Counted from the first letter of the stretch, positions 46,477 through 59,480 are shown. The stretch is 64,000 nt of DNA from Platycnemis pennipes (GCA_933228895.1 OW121855.1:34734698-34798697); one strand, 5' to 3'. Notes: generated by a model not told the origin, from the letters alone. Made by a program: numbers and translations.

Positions 46477-47309
46477 AGTGGATCATCACGTGGCATGGAA
46501 GCTGACATGTCTGTTCAGGCATTTCGATAGAGCGAGGAGATGCAATTACTTTTCTTTCAATACCATTTCCTCGTAGGCAGTGGTGATTCGAGTGCTTTTG
46601 AAAAGGTGCGTGAATCCGTTCCATGTGGGAAACTGGTTAAGAAAAGTGATTGTTCTAGTCACGAGGTTACATGTTATGCAAAATCCATCTTCAAAATTCT
46701 GGATGAACACCCTGAATTGAAACTATTTCCAACAAAAGAAAGTAAAAGAAAAATATGGCTGCAACTCACTAGTTGAGGATCTAAAAAACGGGCCGCTTCG
46801 CGTATTCAACAGCACTCGAATTGCAAAGTATATAACTGCAATGATCAGGAGGGGAGGGAAAACATTTTCAACGACAAGGAGATGGGTGCCCTGGAAAGAG
46901 TCAACGAATTATTAAAACCCTAGGTATGGAAATCAATTATGCTAGCCATGATTGACACTAGTAATCTTGCGGAAAATTTTGTCGTTAGTGGCTAAGTTTA
47001 TGGGAGGCAAGCAAGTGAACCGCGGAAAAAGTAGTTTGTATGCTCATCGTGTGCAGGGTGCAGGGGCTTGATTTTCAGCTGGGACCAGGGTGGAATTATT
47101 CTGCGTAGAAAATGATATGTGGAAGAAGCCCCTTCAAAAGTATACACAGACTTGGCGAGCGAAGGCCTAAACGCTAACAGTCAACTAGGAGGTGTCTTGC
47201 AAAAAAGCCTAAGAGGAAAGTTAGGGAAATTTATGAGGCAAAAGAAACTAAGGATTATGGAGAGTTCTGTCAGAAATTGGACATGGACCAATAGGAAATG
47301 GATGTAGAA
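46477..47309 (+). pseudogene. Mutator-like (MULE) transposase, degenerate
   Basis: From 46477 the frame reads SGSSRGMEADMSVQAFR, a stop, then FLVGSGDSSAFEKVRESV, KLVKKSDCSSHEVTCYAKSI. This is the G-D-G-D-S-S-V / P-Y-G / K-x-E-C-x-N-H-A-x-K-N pattern of animal Mutator-like transposases. The second Asp-position residue has become Ser (GSGDSS). Further on, IDTSNLAENF, VYGRQ and a CAGCRGLIFSWDQG block match the later N-L-A-E and cysteine region. Several stops and frameshifts interrupt it. In the organism it would have cut and moved its own element. I see no terminal inverted repeats. The YqaJ block downstream appears to belong to the same element. Confidence 0.75.
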
Positions 47310-47590
47310 ATCGAAGAGCTGATAAAGAAATTGACGGTTGAGGGGTCAATAGAAGCTCTAGAGAGAGAGACGCGGGTCCAAACCGAATGTGAGCAATGGT
47401 TTGATGAAAAACAGAATAGATTGACGTAATCAAATTTTGGTATTATTTGTAGGAGAAGGGAAAATAACTTGTGAAAAGACAAAGAAAAGAAAAGTTTTAT
47501 GCCCAGTCATCTGAAAATGATACAATGAGATACGGTAGCCTAAATGAATTTATGCGATTAAGAAATATGAGGAGTTAACGGGTAGCAGAG

Positions 47591-48000
47591 TTTCCATGTG
47601 GCCTTTTTGTTGATCCTGGACACTGTTTCCTAGCAGCCTCGCCTGATGGAAAAACAATTGATGCAGCATCATTGAAGTAAAATGTCCAATATCATCGGAA
47701 CATATGACATTAAAACAGGCAGCTGAGGAAATAAAGTGTTTTTGCTTGGCTGAGGATCTTAAACTCAAGAAAACCAATGGTTTTAAACCATAATTATTAC
47801 TACGAAATTCAGGGAAAATTACATGTTTCCCGATATTCCTTTTGTAATTTTATGGTGTGGACTCCTATGGACTGCAAAATCCAAATAATCTTCCGGAATG
47901 GTGAATTCTGGAAGAATCGCATGGAGAACAAATTTCTTTAATTGTATAATAAAGCTTTGCTTCCCGAAATAATTGACCCCCGACTTTTCCGATCTATGGA
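47591..48000 (+). pseudogene. YqaJ-type exonuclease domain of the MULE, degenerate
   Basis: FPCGLFVDPGHCFLAASPDG (47591 on) matches the G-x-x-x-D-P-x-x-x-F-L-A-A-S-P-D-G core of the YqaJ/lambda-exonuclease family. The usual following E-I-K-C is lost. Farther on, out of frame, come LKQAAEEIKCFCLAEDLKLK, YYYEIQGKLHVS, FCNFMVWTP, an FWKNRM block and LLPEIIDPR, the usual second half. The family resects DNA ends with a PD-(D/E)xK active site. In arthropods the domain is often found fused to Mutator-like transposases. The spacing here suggests one broken fusion gene. Confidence 0.75.
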
Positions 48001-48184
48001 AATAAGAGAATCGGAAATAAAAGTTTGAATAGTGTTAAAGTACATTAATTATTGCCATCTATAAAATGTTTAAACTTTCAATTACATGATACAACCGGCA
48101 ATGTTGGCTCAAGAATAGGAAATTCATGTTAATGCACCGAATTACTCCTAAGTCATTAGCAGCCATCAATCCGAAAATTGGTAC
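48001..48184. other. AT-rich, no feature
   Basis: This lies between the broken MULE gene and a LINE fragment. I see no inverted repeat marking the element's end. Confidence 0.4.
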
Positions 48185-48545
48185 CTATGCTGTAGCTCTA
48201 CAATCTGCACTCTTCTCAACGAACCTCTTTACTCCCTCATCTTTCTTACCTTAGCGTATCCATTTATTTGCTCATGATGATCTATCCTTGGCCTTCCGTG
48301 GTAATTCTATCCGTCTACTATTCCTTCAGTGATTGTCATCAGGAGGCTGTTATGCCTCATAGTATGTCCGATGAGATTATCTCCTAATGCAAATAATCTA
48401 CAGAAAACGTCTTTCCCCAACTCTTCGTACAACTTCTTTATTCGTATTTCAGTCTGTACGTTTGATCTTCATTAATCTTCTACAACACCACTCATTTCCA
48501 TCGCTTCCAATGTTCTCTATTCTGCTGCTGTTACTGGCCAAGCTT
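48185..48545 (-). mobile_element. Non-LTR retrotransposon C-terminal fragment, minus strand
   Basis: Reverse-complemented it encodes SRIENIG, then WCCRRLMKIKRTD and RNTNKEVVRRVGERRF. Out of frame it continues with an I-G-H-x-M-R-H-N-S-L-L block, an EGIVDG-like stretch and GRPRIDHHEQI. This is the same protein region as in the 39.7-kb LINE, from a diverged family. Confidence 0.65.
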
Positions 48546-51166
48546 TTATGTGAAAACATCCAGGTTTTACTCGTGACAGTAATTAGTTGTGAAAGTTTTT
48601 TATTGAATTTTGCTACGAGTAGAACATATGCCCCGCAGCCCCTTCTGAGCAGGTCAAGGGGTTTCTGCAAGCATCGAATGCAGGGCGTAATACTCCATCG
48701 GGTCCAATTATTCTGGCCGGAATATGATCCGCGTGAGGACTTTGCTCCTATCACTCTACTCTCTACTACCCGTTTGACTATTCTGCATGTCACTCGAGTT
48801 CTGTTACAGCCGATTTGATATCAAGGAATGCCCACCTGAAGCCTTTTTTACTCTGTTGATTAGTATTTTATTCCAATTTTGCCTAGAATAAGCTGCGCTC
48901 TTTTACAGAGGGAACAGAACACGGACTCCTTTTTGAAATCCGTCCTGAAGTAACTTAACGTATGACACTTCAGTATAGAAGATAGAAGCAAGTATTTAGC
49001 ACACATTAGTATGTTATAACATAACATTCAGGCTCGCCACCTGAAAAGTGATTCAGACATCTTTCGTGCCGTCATCTTCGTAGGACGGAGCGAAAAGAAA
49101 ATTAAAGCGGATTCAGTGGACATTGGGGGAGGGAAGATATTTGGAAATCAGGATAAGACAAAGCATGTCACTGGGGCGAGTAGGTAATAGGTGGCGAGAG
49201 GATGTTGAAGATAGCTCTTGAGGGTGGAATGCTTGGAAAAAGGAGAAGAGGGTTGTGAAGCATGTCAGATGAGGGGTGTTGGAAAGTGGTGCGGATGCAA
49301 AAAAAATACGCCGAGATGAGGGGGTTGACAGTGAATGGAGATGCTTTGTGAAATCCTACCTTTAGTCTGTTAAAAAACTATGATAAATGTTATCATAGCA
49401 ATGGTGATGTGTGATGCGCTGCTGGAAAGAAAATTCCTAATTCCTCTCCTGCCGACCTCTTGAACTCGTCTTATTTCCTACCTTACCAGGTGCTGTAGAA
49501 TATTTTTCATTTAGTAAGAGCGAAGTGGATTGTTTTCGAGGCTACCCAGTGGCTTCTGATGAACATCCTTGGGATTCGAGGCTTCCGCCGCATTATTCTA
49601 TTTTTAGGACTTCTAGGTCTTTTCGCCAGTCATCATGCAGTCTTCTTCCGATACAAATAGCGAAAAATATATTGCAGAAAACGATGAATAAATAATAATG
49701 AACAATGCTTGCGACGGCTTCCCAGTTCCCACAGACAAGGAAAAGGGTGGGTGGGTTGCCGGTTCACGCCAGGAGACGCCTCGGAGACGCCACGCCAGAG
49801 GCGTGGCGTCTCCGAGGGGAGACCAAGGCCATATTTGGGAATGGTCAGGTCACTTAGTTAGTGTCATGGAGCGCTGATAGTCATCGACTGTGGTTCCATC
49901 TTGGCAGGGGAGATTCACACCATAGGCCACTCACCATTCGCCTTAATTACCGAGCCCAATATTTCGTCATTTTCTTAATGCTCCCTCTCTTGGACCTTTT
50001 CCATCCTCTATACTCCTCTCTAAAACCACATCAGTCTTCTGTAAAATCTTATAAAAAGGAAAAATATGAATTTCTTTTCTTAACCCTATTTCCCTCCATT
50101 TTATTCCCTTTCATACCTTCGATGCTGATCATTTTCGCGAAAAAGGTTTCCGTCAGCTCCACATTAGATACTCATGCCTCTCTATTATTTCTAAAATCTT
50201 CCTAATCTTTCAAAATATTTTTACTACGGAATCACCACTACTCTCATGTACACATACTACCCATCCTAGTTTACTCCCCATCTTTGAAATAAACAGGTAA
50301 CCATCTCTAATGAAATTGTAACAGTTATCGAGCATGCATCTTTAGGTGAAGGCACTTAAATAGAAAATTATTAATTATGAAGAGGGCTGAGCCTTATTTT
50401 CACAGCTGAGAAAATTTTTAATCCAGAAATTGTTCAAATTAACGATCTTTAAATACGTCCTAGAGGAGTTTAAAAAATGGCTAACCGCGAGATTCAGATA
50501 AATCAATGCTCCCATTGGGCAATCAGGAGCACGAATGCCACGGCTGTTATTCCTCACGCGTCTGGAAGGAGCACGCAGCCAATTTTAGATGCTACACCGG
50601 AAAAATAATCTTTGAACTTGATGGTTCAAAAAGGACGAGCTAACTCTTCCACTGAGGGTTTAAGGCCAGTTAACATTTGGTGTCAGATTAAAATAACGAT
50701 CTGACTTGACATGGTTTACCATTGGCTGCAACCAGGAGCGACATGCAACGTAGGCATTCGTCGACTTTTACACAGCCTTGAATCGATAAAACTCAGATCA
50801 TTTTGCTCTCTGAAGGCTTACTATTTTAAAGGGCAATCTTCAACGAGAATAATTTACGATGGTGTACGCAACACTATCTGTAACCAAATTCTTTCAGGAA
50901 TAGAATAAATTGAATTGTTCCATTAGTCATCAAAAACATCACAAGTCAATCAGGCATAAAACCTCAGCGAGTAATCGGCACCATAATGCGAAAACCACAG
51001 CGTAGAATAATGAATTAGATAACCATATACCTATGTATAGAAGCAAACAGCGGTATTCACATTTAGCGGTCATGTTTGCTTGATAACCTTATAATTCTTC
51101 CTACTATCGTTGAACAATGAGCTTTAGTGATTTAAAAACGAAAACAAGAGAAATCATATTTTCAAG
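48546..51166. other. No recognisable gene
   Basis: A 143-codon plus frame (48387-48818) and a 114-codon minus frame overlap the LINE fragment. A 114-codon plus frame (49861-50205) is leu/ser/phe-rich and unrecognised. A strong hairpin at 49779-49817 is listed separately. Confidence 0.35.
49779..49817. repeat. Perfect 18-bp G+C-rich hairpin with 3-nt loop
   Basis: The arm CCTCGGAGACGCCACGCC (49779-49796) pairs exactly with 49800-49817 across an AGA loop. A partial GGAGACGCC repeat precedes it. The stem is very stable and unlike the AT-rich surroundings. Confidence 0.85.
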
Positions 51167-51476
51167 GGGATCGGGTTGGTGTGGTGGCTAGAGTACTGGC
51201 CTCCCATCCCGAAGGCCCGGGTTCGATTCCCGGCAGTGGCGGATTTTTCAGTGGAAAACCGGTCCTCACTTGAGTGCCTAGTGGAGGGCATTTCAAGTAC
51301 AGTACTCCGTCCGTCGGATGGGACGTTAAGCCGTGGTCCCCTCTAATGCCGACGCCGGGTTTCTCTCCACCCTTCCTCCGTTCCCTAAAAACTCCTACCA
51401 TTACCCAATTACCCACCTATCCTATATGGCGCAAATGACCTCAGCTGTCGGTCGCCTCCCCTAAATAACCAATCAA
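51167..51476 (+). mobile_element. tRNA-derived SINE, best-preserved copy
   Basis: The head of about 75 bp is tRNA-like. It has an A-box region (GGTGGCTAGAGTACTGG, 51183-51199) and a perfect B box GGTTCGATTCC (51220-51230) ending CCCGGCAGTGGC. The internal pol III promoter is therefore intact. The body of about 230 bp has no tRNA likeness and ends CCTCCCCTAAATAACC. The 9-bp direct repeat ATTTTCAAG (51158-51166 and 51477-51485) is the target duplication. It depends on a LINE for movement. Older copies lie at 3.2, 43.3 and 61.7 kb. Confidence 0.85.
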
Positions 51477-54400
51477 ATTTTCAAGTTCCACAACAAAATG
51501 ATGTACGTACATCTTCTCCAGGGGCCCGGTCATGGATTTGATTTTGCGCAGCTCTTTGAATCCTCAATCTAATTTGGTGGATCAAGTTATTAGTATGGAG
51601 TCTATAAGCAAAGCGCTTCGTGATGAGTCCGCACCATTAATCATGATAGTGTCAAAGCAAAATAAAGAATAATAATCTCAACCAATGTCGTAATAGGTGC
51701 CATAAAAATTTCGATATTGTTTAATTACATCGTCCAAGAAAATATCATGACGTGAAAAAAAAGCTAATTTAAGATTTAAAGCGCAACATTATAGATACTT
51801 GCATACGCACAGGCGTAAAACGTTGACCTGAAATGTGAACATTTGAGCCAAATGAACCACGACTTTGAGGACGACTGGTCATTGACTGACAAAAAAGCAT
51901 GATTAAAATTGAGAAATGGATGATTAAAGACTATTGGGTTGAGAGCTGTTCGTATCTTCCGAGGAAATAATGAATCAGACTAATGTTGTATTTGATGTCG
52001 TCTCTGTTGGCCCACTGAGGAAGAAGAATTTTATTTTATGGGATCTTTATTCAGAACATAAAGTGTTTGGGGAGCTGTTGAAATAACGTTAAAAAATACG
52101 ATGACAAGGGGCACTAAAACTCTTTCTCACCTAGGCCAACCCAAGGTTAGTGACCAAAATAGCTAGGCTTGGACTGGATGCTTTGAGATGCGACATAGAA
52201 ACGTTGAGAATAAAAGCCACCAGAGAAAAAGGAAAATAAAATCCTGAAATCCTAGTATGACAAGAAAGTTTTGAAAGAAAATCTAATTGTAGACTAGAGA
52301 GAAGGTGTGTACATTTTTAGAAGTGAAGGGCATTAAAGACAACAATTCACAATGGTGAGAGTTAGGTTAGGGAATAAATAATACGATTTATTAGAGAATA
52401 TATTTTACAGAATTTATTTAAGTATAGAGATGAAATGAAGAAAGGGTCAATTCTTGGGGAACAGGAACTAAAGAAGGGTATCTATAAAATAAAGAGGTGT
52501 TTCCGCAGGGTGAAATTGCTCATAGGTCTGTAGAATTGTAGAAAATATTTTTAAGAGGTTTTCAAGAAGTTACCAAAAATCAGTGGGAAACTCATAATAA
52601 TAATATAATTACCAAGGTGAATAAGCGTTGGCATCGTGGAATCATTTTTATCATACTTTTTTACAACCCGAATTTTTTAGCCTCGTGACTACGACACGAT
52701 ATCTATTTCGCTCAAAATTTTGATTGCTTACGGCAGTCGGAATATATAGCAGAAAATTACTTTCGCCGCAAAAAAAACTTAAGATCGGTAGTTAAATACT
52801 ACCATTTTGTGCTAACACCGTCAGGATGTGGCTTCAGCGCAGTTTTTTAGGCTATCCACCTATCATGTACATCAGAGTCACGATAAACCCGGGAGGCGTT
52901 TAATATTTTAAGAAGCAGAAGCTTGATCGTCTTAAATTACCAGAGTCGGCAAAATCCCTTTTCGGACTCGGAGAGCTCAGTTATTCATGTCGTTATTAGC
53001 AAGATGTTTTTAGTGGATTTTGGCGGAGCTTTTAGCAAGGGGCCAATTTATGTCATTGAAAATTTAATGACGGGGTGACTTGACCCTTCGGCAGAAAAGT
53101 TTGTGGGGCCAAGGGAGACTGAAGTAGCGGTTCGGAGATTGCGAGGGGGGATAGAGGGGAAATGGGAGGGGAATGATGGGGGAAGGGTGGCTGGGAATGG
53201 GATGGAGAGGTGTATAGAGAGCTGGATGGATCACTGTTTTTCTCCAAGCGGTACCCGGCGTGAGTTCGCCCGCCCGAGAGGGCAGGTGGCGACCGAGAGA
53301 AAGGCACTCACTCTCCGGGGAATAAAAAAAAATAAATTTTACTCCACCCTCAGCCACTTTGCATACGGACTCCCGAAACATTGTATGCAAATCTTGCGCG
53401 AGTGACCGGGGAAGAAAGAGCGTAAAAAAATGCTTAAAAAGACAACGGGTCGGCACGGAGTGCGAGAGAGGAAGAAGAAAAAAAGAAATGAATTGGGAAC
53501 TAGGGCTGTAAATACGGAAGGAAGACGTTACTTCTCCGGAAAAGGAGGAAGCGGAAAAGGGTTTAACCACCCTCATTTTAATTATATTAAAAAAATAATT
53601 GCATGAACCCGTCATGCCGATACAGGTAGTGATCCTGCTTGAAAGGACCGTGGTAACGGATCCCTTGGCGCTCTCTCATCCTTCCTCGAAAGCACGTCCT
53701 TCCCATTGAGGGACGAGAGATGGTTGGTAAGGCGGAGAGAGGGTCACCGGATCACTGTCCCATTGCTAACGGGTTTCACGCGCCTGTTTTCTCCCGCAAG
53801 CAGCTCAATATTCAAAGCGGGTCACATCCCTTTGTGCGGGCATCATTACGCCAGCAGAGGGTCAAAAATTAATGCATGCGAGCCGACGGAGAAGGGGATA
53901 TTTTTATGCATATGCAAAATAAGTCTCACGTGGGATATCCTACGGTGCGGAAATGCTGCACAACGAAAGACAGAATTGCTTGGCCCTTCTCTTTCTCCCT
54001 ACCAGCAGAAAAAGTATTTAATTGGGTCGGTAGGGACATATCCGGGTTTAAACCGAAATTTCGAGAGCATGCAAATTTTTTTGTAGCGACTTTTCTTTCA
54101 CGAAGTGCGCGGAAAAAATTATTACGGTACATGTCTCGGAAGCCGTCGAGAAGCTGGGAAGGAGAAAAAGTGGCACATCGAATAAAAAATGCATTCTGGC
54201 ATTTAACCCAAGAGGACGAAATACAGTCATGTGACTTAAAATTACTCCAAATAATCATCTATCTATCTAGCCCCTACAGTCACAGTTCGTAACTATGGGA
54301 TACATTCCTAACTGTTCTATTTTTTAGAACGGAGAGACGGGAATCGTATGTTAGCACACCGGAGCTGGATTCGATTTATTCCCAGTATAGAGCTGAGCAC

Positions 54401-55735
54401 ACTCGCTAGAGTCTGAAGTATTACCATGATGTGTGGATTGTGCCAATCGCTTGCCATTACTCTCAAGCACGCTTCTATTTTTTTTTTAAATAGGATGGAG
54501 CTCATCGAATAGCGCCAAGATCTAACATTCGTCATTGTGGACTGGCTGCTTAACAGTTGCGTCCTGTCTTTGACTCGGCCTACCATCTGGGCATTATTGG
54601 GCGCCAAAGTTGGATAGATTCCGCTTTTTTGAATTTCGCAAAAAATTAGAGGCATCCCTGTAAAGTGATCTGCATAATAGATGTTTCTGGGAGATCACAA
54701 ATGCCACAGAGAAAGGGAATGCTCTCACGACACTGATGTGTGAATTTCACTCGCTTAGGTATCAGTGCATGACGAGCTCCCCTTCATCAACTCGTTTTAC
54801 ATATACTATCGTCCTTTGTGACACACCGGGGTCTACACAAGACGGGGAATTCTTCATACACCCGCAGGGTAAATTTCGAAGGGTATCGAAGATTCCAGCA
54901 AGTGGTGTCTAGAGGCATCATTCGAATTAGAATCTTCAATAGGGGGGTGAAACATGATTCCTGATGAATTCTTTCTTTTTCCGTGTTTAAAGCATAATGT
55001 ATCTCAAACAGCTATATATCACTGGGCATCAAGCATGACCACTTGGAGCCATGCTATAATGATGCGGAATCGCTCTACTCATGAGAACACTGCGTAAAAT
55101 CAAATCACACTCCATTTAATGGACTCTTTATCTCAAATACAATATCTCAAATACATTTCTATTTACCTACTTTTTAATTAGTATACACGGCAACAGTCAT
55201 TCAATATGATGAATTAAAAAATGACACGAGTTGAAAATTTTAAAGTATGTATGCCTCTCAATTTAATTTTAATATTAATATTACGCTCAAATTTACCGAT
55301 TTTTATCACGAGGGAAAAAATTGTGTAGACGACTAATTTTATCGCAATGATAATAACACTATGCTGTTATGATGCCGTTGGTGAGCCAGAAGCGTCACGT
55401 ATGAAGGACTCCATTTATACTTACCTTCTTACTTCCTTATACTTACTCCATTCCATATATTCCATACCCTGTAATATTTAATCTGTAATATACTCTACAC
55501 AACGTTCGATTGATTACTATTAAAAATGAAATATCGCAGGTAAACAAAAAATAACCGTTTCTTGCACGTAGAATTAAATGTCAGGAAAAGATGCGATGAA
55601 ATGGCTACTTTAAAAAAAAATTCACAATGTGTAAAAATGGCTAGACAGTAGGTATATAGCTTTAGCGTCGGGAACGTTAGCAGGATTTAATATTAATAAT
55701 ACGCTCAAAAAAGGGAAAATTTGAAACATACGCTC

Positions 55736-55800
55736 CTTGGAATTCTTTTAAAGTATCCGTGTCCGTTTTAAAGTATTCTTGGAATCCTTTTAAAGTATCC
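55736..55800. repeat. Short tandem repeat of a CTTGGAAT-CTTTTAAAGTATCC unit
   Basis: The block TTTTAAAGTAT occurs three times (about 55746, 55766, 55790). The two outer copies share the longer CTTGGAATYC lead. This is a small local duplication. Confidence 0.7.
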
Positions 55801-56192
55801 ACACGTGGAAGAGATAACTCTCCCATTCACAATTCTTTCGTATCGTGGAAACAAAGCCCTAAATCATTCTCGCGCGATTATTCATGGTGGGAGACAATGC
55901 GATGACTTAACGCCACAGGTGACTAATTCTACAGCCACATGACTAATTCAGACACTTCCAGAGTGACGGCCATACAATACCTTACGTAATGCCGGATATG
56001 TCCAATTCACTGAATTTATAAAGGTTTTTAATTGTCCTCGTATAAAATCTTTTAATTAACATGCGAACCTTCCCTCGTTTTTCAAATCAAAACTGCGTTA
56101 TGCTGCACGTGGTATAGAGATTTTCAGTTAAAATTAAGCTGATCTAATTCTCACTTGACCACCACGGAAATTCGAGGCAAGAGCGATCAAAG

Positions 56193-56221
56193 GATTGTCG
56201 AAATGTGGGCTCTCGACAATC
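56193..56221. repeat. 9-bp hairpin
   Basis: GATTGTCGA and TCGACAATC are separated by 11 nt in non-coding DNA. Confidence 0.6.
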
Positions 56222-56689
56222 AACAGAGCGCAGCCTTCAACGCAAGCCGATGAGAAAGCACACTCGAATGACTTATGTTAGCTGCGAGAGCCGGCTTGGT
56301 GGGCCCCATGGGAAAGGGTTTCACTGGCTCACATGAGGACGCTTGATGATAGAAGCCAGTACACAAAGAGAGCATGCAAATTATAAGCTTTCCTCACAAT
56401 CTTGGTAAAAAGAAAAACCATGGGGATTAATATTTGGAGCATTATTTGCGCTCCCAGTGAAACTTAACATTCCTAGAATGCAGGAACGTGGCACTAGGAG
56501 GTTCCTTATACGTTGCTTGTCAACTCGCATTCATCTGCAATCAATTCACCTAAAAGCGTTAATTGGAAGGAAAATAAACACACTTTGACTCTAGCAAAGT
56601 GATGCGCTCGTGACGGGAAAGACATCATCCAGAAACTTTAAGAAATACCCCAAATTACTTCGTTTCGCACATTTTAATTTTCCTAAGAT

Positions 56690-56825
56690 CATCATTATCA
56701 CCAGTCATCAATTCTAACATAAGATGGGTTTGACTCAGCTTCACACTCAACCTCCCATCGGCTAACCTCTTCGTATTTACGTAAGTCCCTTTCACATCCT
56801 TCACAATTTTTTACATTCGTCTTAG
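56690..56825 (-). mobile_element. Non-LTR retrotransposon 3' tail fragment, minus strand
   Basis: It starts CATCATTATCACCAGTCATC and continues CGGCTAACCTCTTCGTATT, GTAAGTCCCTTTCACATCCT, parallel to the LINE end at 18598-18700. Only the last part of the coding end and the tail are kept. Confidence 0.65.
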
Positions 56826-59229
56826 AAAATATTCGTTAGATATTTTGTCTATCTATTCATCTTCATTTTCTATAAAACCAAAGTAGGTACCTATTTCAGA
56901 TGTGGAACCACTGTTGAATATTAGTTTTTAACACTCAATTTGACGCAATAAATTTGGAGCATGCCTTGTTCCTAAAGTAGAGATGCATGTCTCTCTAATT
57001 TAATACTTGATGACAGCGTTAATTCCTACGTGACATACCAAACAAGAATGTTTCTCAACGGCAAGTCAAGTATCCAGTCTAGACTAGCTCGTATTCTTCC
57101 CATAAGCCAGAAACAGCCCTACTACCAATCATTCACTTCAGCTATGCTGAGATTGTCCTCTTCTTCCAAGGCACATAACTCTAGAGCCCATAAAAAACGC
57201 CATAACATTCTCTCTTATTAAAGAGGCCGCCCGTCACAAGCAGATTTATGTCCTCTCCCTTCTGAGTCAATTATCATTAAAAGGCGCTCTATGGCGCTTG
57301 TGTCGGGGGTCTCCAAAGAAAAAGCCTCTGATAACAAAGAAAAAAACAACATAAGTCTGATAAAGATAGCTTCATTAATTACTTGATATCGAGAAGGTGT
57401 CAGAGGTCACATTTTTATCACTACCCATTCTCACAAAACGTATCATCAGAATCCTTTTAGTTTTTTTCATGCTTCTCTTCCCTTCCTATTTTTCCTGTGC
57501 TACATGAAAATGTACAAATAGGCTTGAAGAAAGCGGTTGCCACAATGGTTCTTGACTGATTATTGACGTACGTACACGTGAATACATGCATGTTAAGCAG
57601 AGATACTAATCACGGACAAAAAAAACCTTGTGCTTGAGCCCTCCGAAACTTCAAACTCACGTCTTAACTCCACAACCAATATTCCAAAAGCCGATGGTGT
57701 TTCAAGGGCATCCTCCATGCTTACTTTAACTGCCTTAATAAGTGATTAACTTATTATTTTGACATACACTCCACCACTCAGCAGAAGGCCAATAGCATTT
57801 AGCAACTAGAGAATTAGAGTAATTCTAGAGGCGAATGAATTTATCTCGAGTACAAATGGATGTGATGGATGTCGATATAATTCAACTCGTCAAATAAAGT
57901 ATTCAATTGAATGAACAGGTTACTTTAAATAATTCAAAATCAGCAATGATTAAAATTCTCTATTGGGCATGGTGGGAAATTATTTGCTAAAGAGTCCGAA
58001 TAAAATACAGCATTATATAAAACGAGGATAATCAGTAATCCGATTAGTAAGAGAACATTTCGTCCCGGAAAATTTTCAATCCTTTCAATTTTTCAATTTC
58101 AAACTTTCAATTTTCAAGAGCTACACGTAGTTTCCCGTCTGCACCCTTCAATACAAGTGCATAAAATGAAAATTAATTTTAAACGAGTTAATTCAAAAGA
58201 GCCACACATATGGGTAGCATGAATTGGAAAATATTCAACACGTAGAAATTTTACCATCGGGAATTACGTAAATTAGCAATAACCTATAGGATTTCGTTCT
58301 TTCTCGGCAAATTATATTAATAAATGACTCTCCATCTAAGGCCATTAAATGACCTTCCCCCTGCCACCTCCCTTTTTCTCCCCCTACTACACACCTTTAT
58401 GGTGGCTTGCAGGGTAATATGTAGATGTAAATTTCAATGGTCAAGGGGAGTGTTCCGTCACATGCGACTATCTTTTAAACGGTAAACGAAAATGTAAAGT
58501 TTAATTATAATTTATTAAAAGCATGAATGGGAAATATGTTTACATGTTGCCACCAACAAAATTTAAAGGTAAAACAACCAATGTTATTGAGTTGATGCTT
58601 AAAACATGGTCCATAGTAAAATAATAATATCATAAATAATTAAGAAATGTGCAATCAATAAAATGTTAAGCAACGCTGAAATAAACTAGGAAAGACGTTT
58701 TAGTTGATCAGAAGAAGATATTCGCAGCAATAATTAATGGCGATTCATTACGGTCTGGTAGGAATAATGGATGGAAAAAAATACATGACGCTCAAAATCC
58801 TTTGAGATATTACATGTGAATGAGCAGATAATACAGAGGTAGACCAGTATGCTGAATATTCGGATGCACTCAGATAGGTACGCTGAAAATATGGACTCCT
58901 AACACTTCTGCCTAGCTCTTATCTGCACCCATATTTAGTCACCTTTACCTTTTCGAACTTGAATAATGTCTTCATTAAAGCAATTATTATTAACGTTATT
59001 ACTCGATAATTATTATGGTATCTTTAAGAGTCACAATTCCACAGCAAACTCGTTGACTGCCACATTAATAGTCCGTATTTACTCTAACAAGGATTACGGT
59101 GGCAAATTTCAGGGTATTTTTAAGAGAAGACAATTGTTGAGCTCAAATTAAGAATCAAAATAGTCCAGCGGAGTAAGTATCAAAGGATTTTGTCGTCTGA
59201 ACAGCAACAAGACTCACTTGAGTGATATT
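56826..59229. other. AT-rich stretch, nothing recognised except a short repeat
   Basis: There are no frames above 63 codons. It contains copy 2 of the GTAGAT-tailed repeat at 58352-58435. Confidence 0.4.
58352..58435 (+). repeat. Dispersed repeat with GTAGAT tail, copy 2
   Basis: CCCCCTGCCACCTCC, then CTACACACC, GGTGGCTTGCAGGGTA and ATGTAGATGTAAAT repeat the block order of 28135-28200, with about 18 extra pyrimidine-rich bases near the start. Confidence 0.6.
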
Positions 59230-59480
59230 GTTAGTCGACACGGGTTTCTTGTGGTTAGAACGCTGGACTGTATATTGGAGGGTTCCGAATTTAAACCCCA
59301 GTGAAGTCTCTGTTACAATCCCAGCAGAAAATCCTTCGGTTACGATTTTTTAGGGTATCAGAACTTCTTGGGGAATCACAAATGGTCTAATATCCACCCG
59401 ACAGTACCATAGGCGAGTTTCGCATCCTCTTTGCTTCAAATCCAGAAATCATTTCCAGAGGGTCGTTAAGTGATACAACA
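59230..59480 (+). mobile_element. Possible second tRNA-derived SINE (degenerate)
   Basis: TTGTGGTTAGAACGCTGGAC resembles an A-box region. About 30 bases on, GGGTTCCGAATTTAAACCCC resembles a B box with small insertions. The sequence after it does not match the body of the 51.2-kb SINE. No target duplication is seen. The call rests on these two boxes. Confidence 0.4.

Larger units (their letters stand above)
51486..56689. other. Long stretch without a recognised gene
   Basis: The segment 53040-53620 is purine-rich and leaves a 183-codon minus frame and a 100-codon plus frame open, with ser/pro/phe-rich and arg/gly-rich translations. I take them as artefacts. 53700-54300 has 126- and 138-codon plus frames that overlap in different phases, and no known domain. 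A GGATTCGATTTATTCCC string near 54366 is B-box-like but isolated. The rest is AT-rich. Confidence 0.35.

Noticed and set aside
53064..53615. 183-codon minus-strand frame
   Set aside because: A purine-rich plus strand yields a ser/phe/pro-rich antisense frame. It has no known domain.
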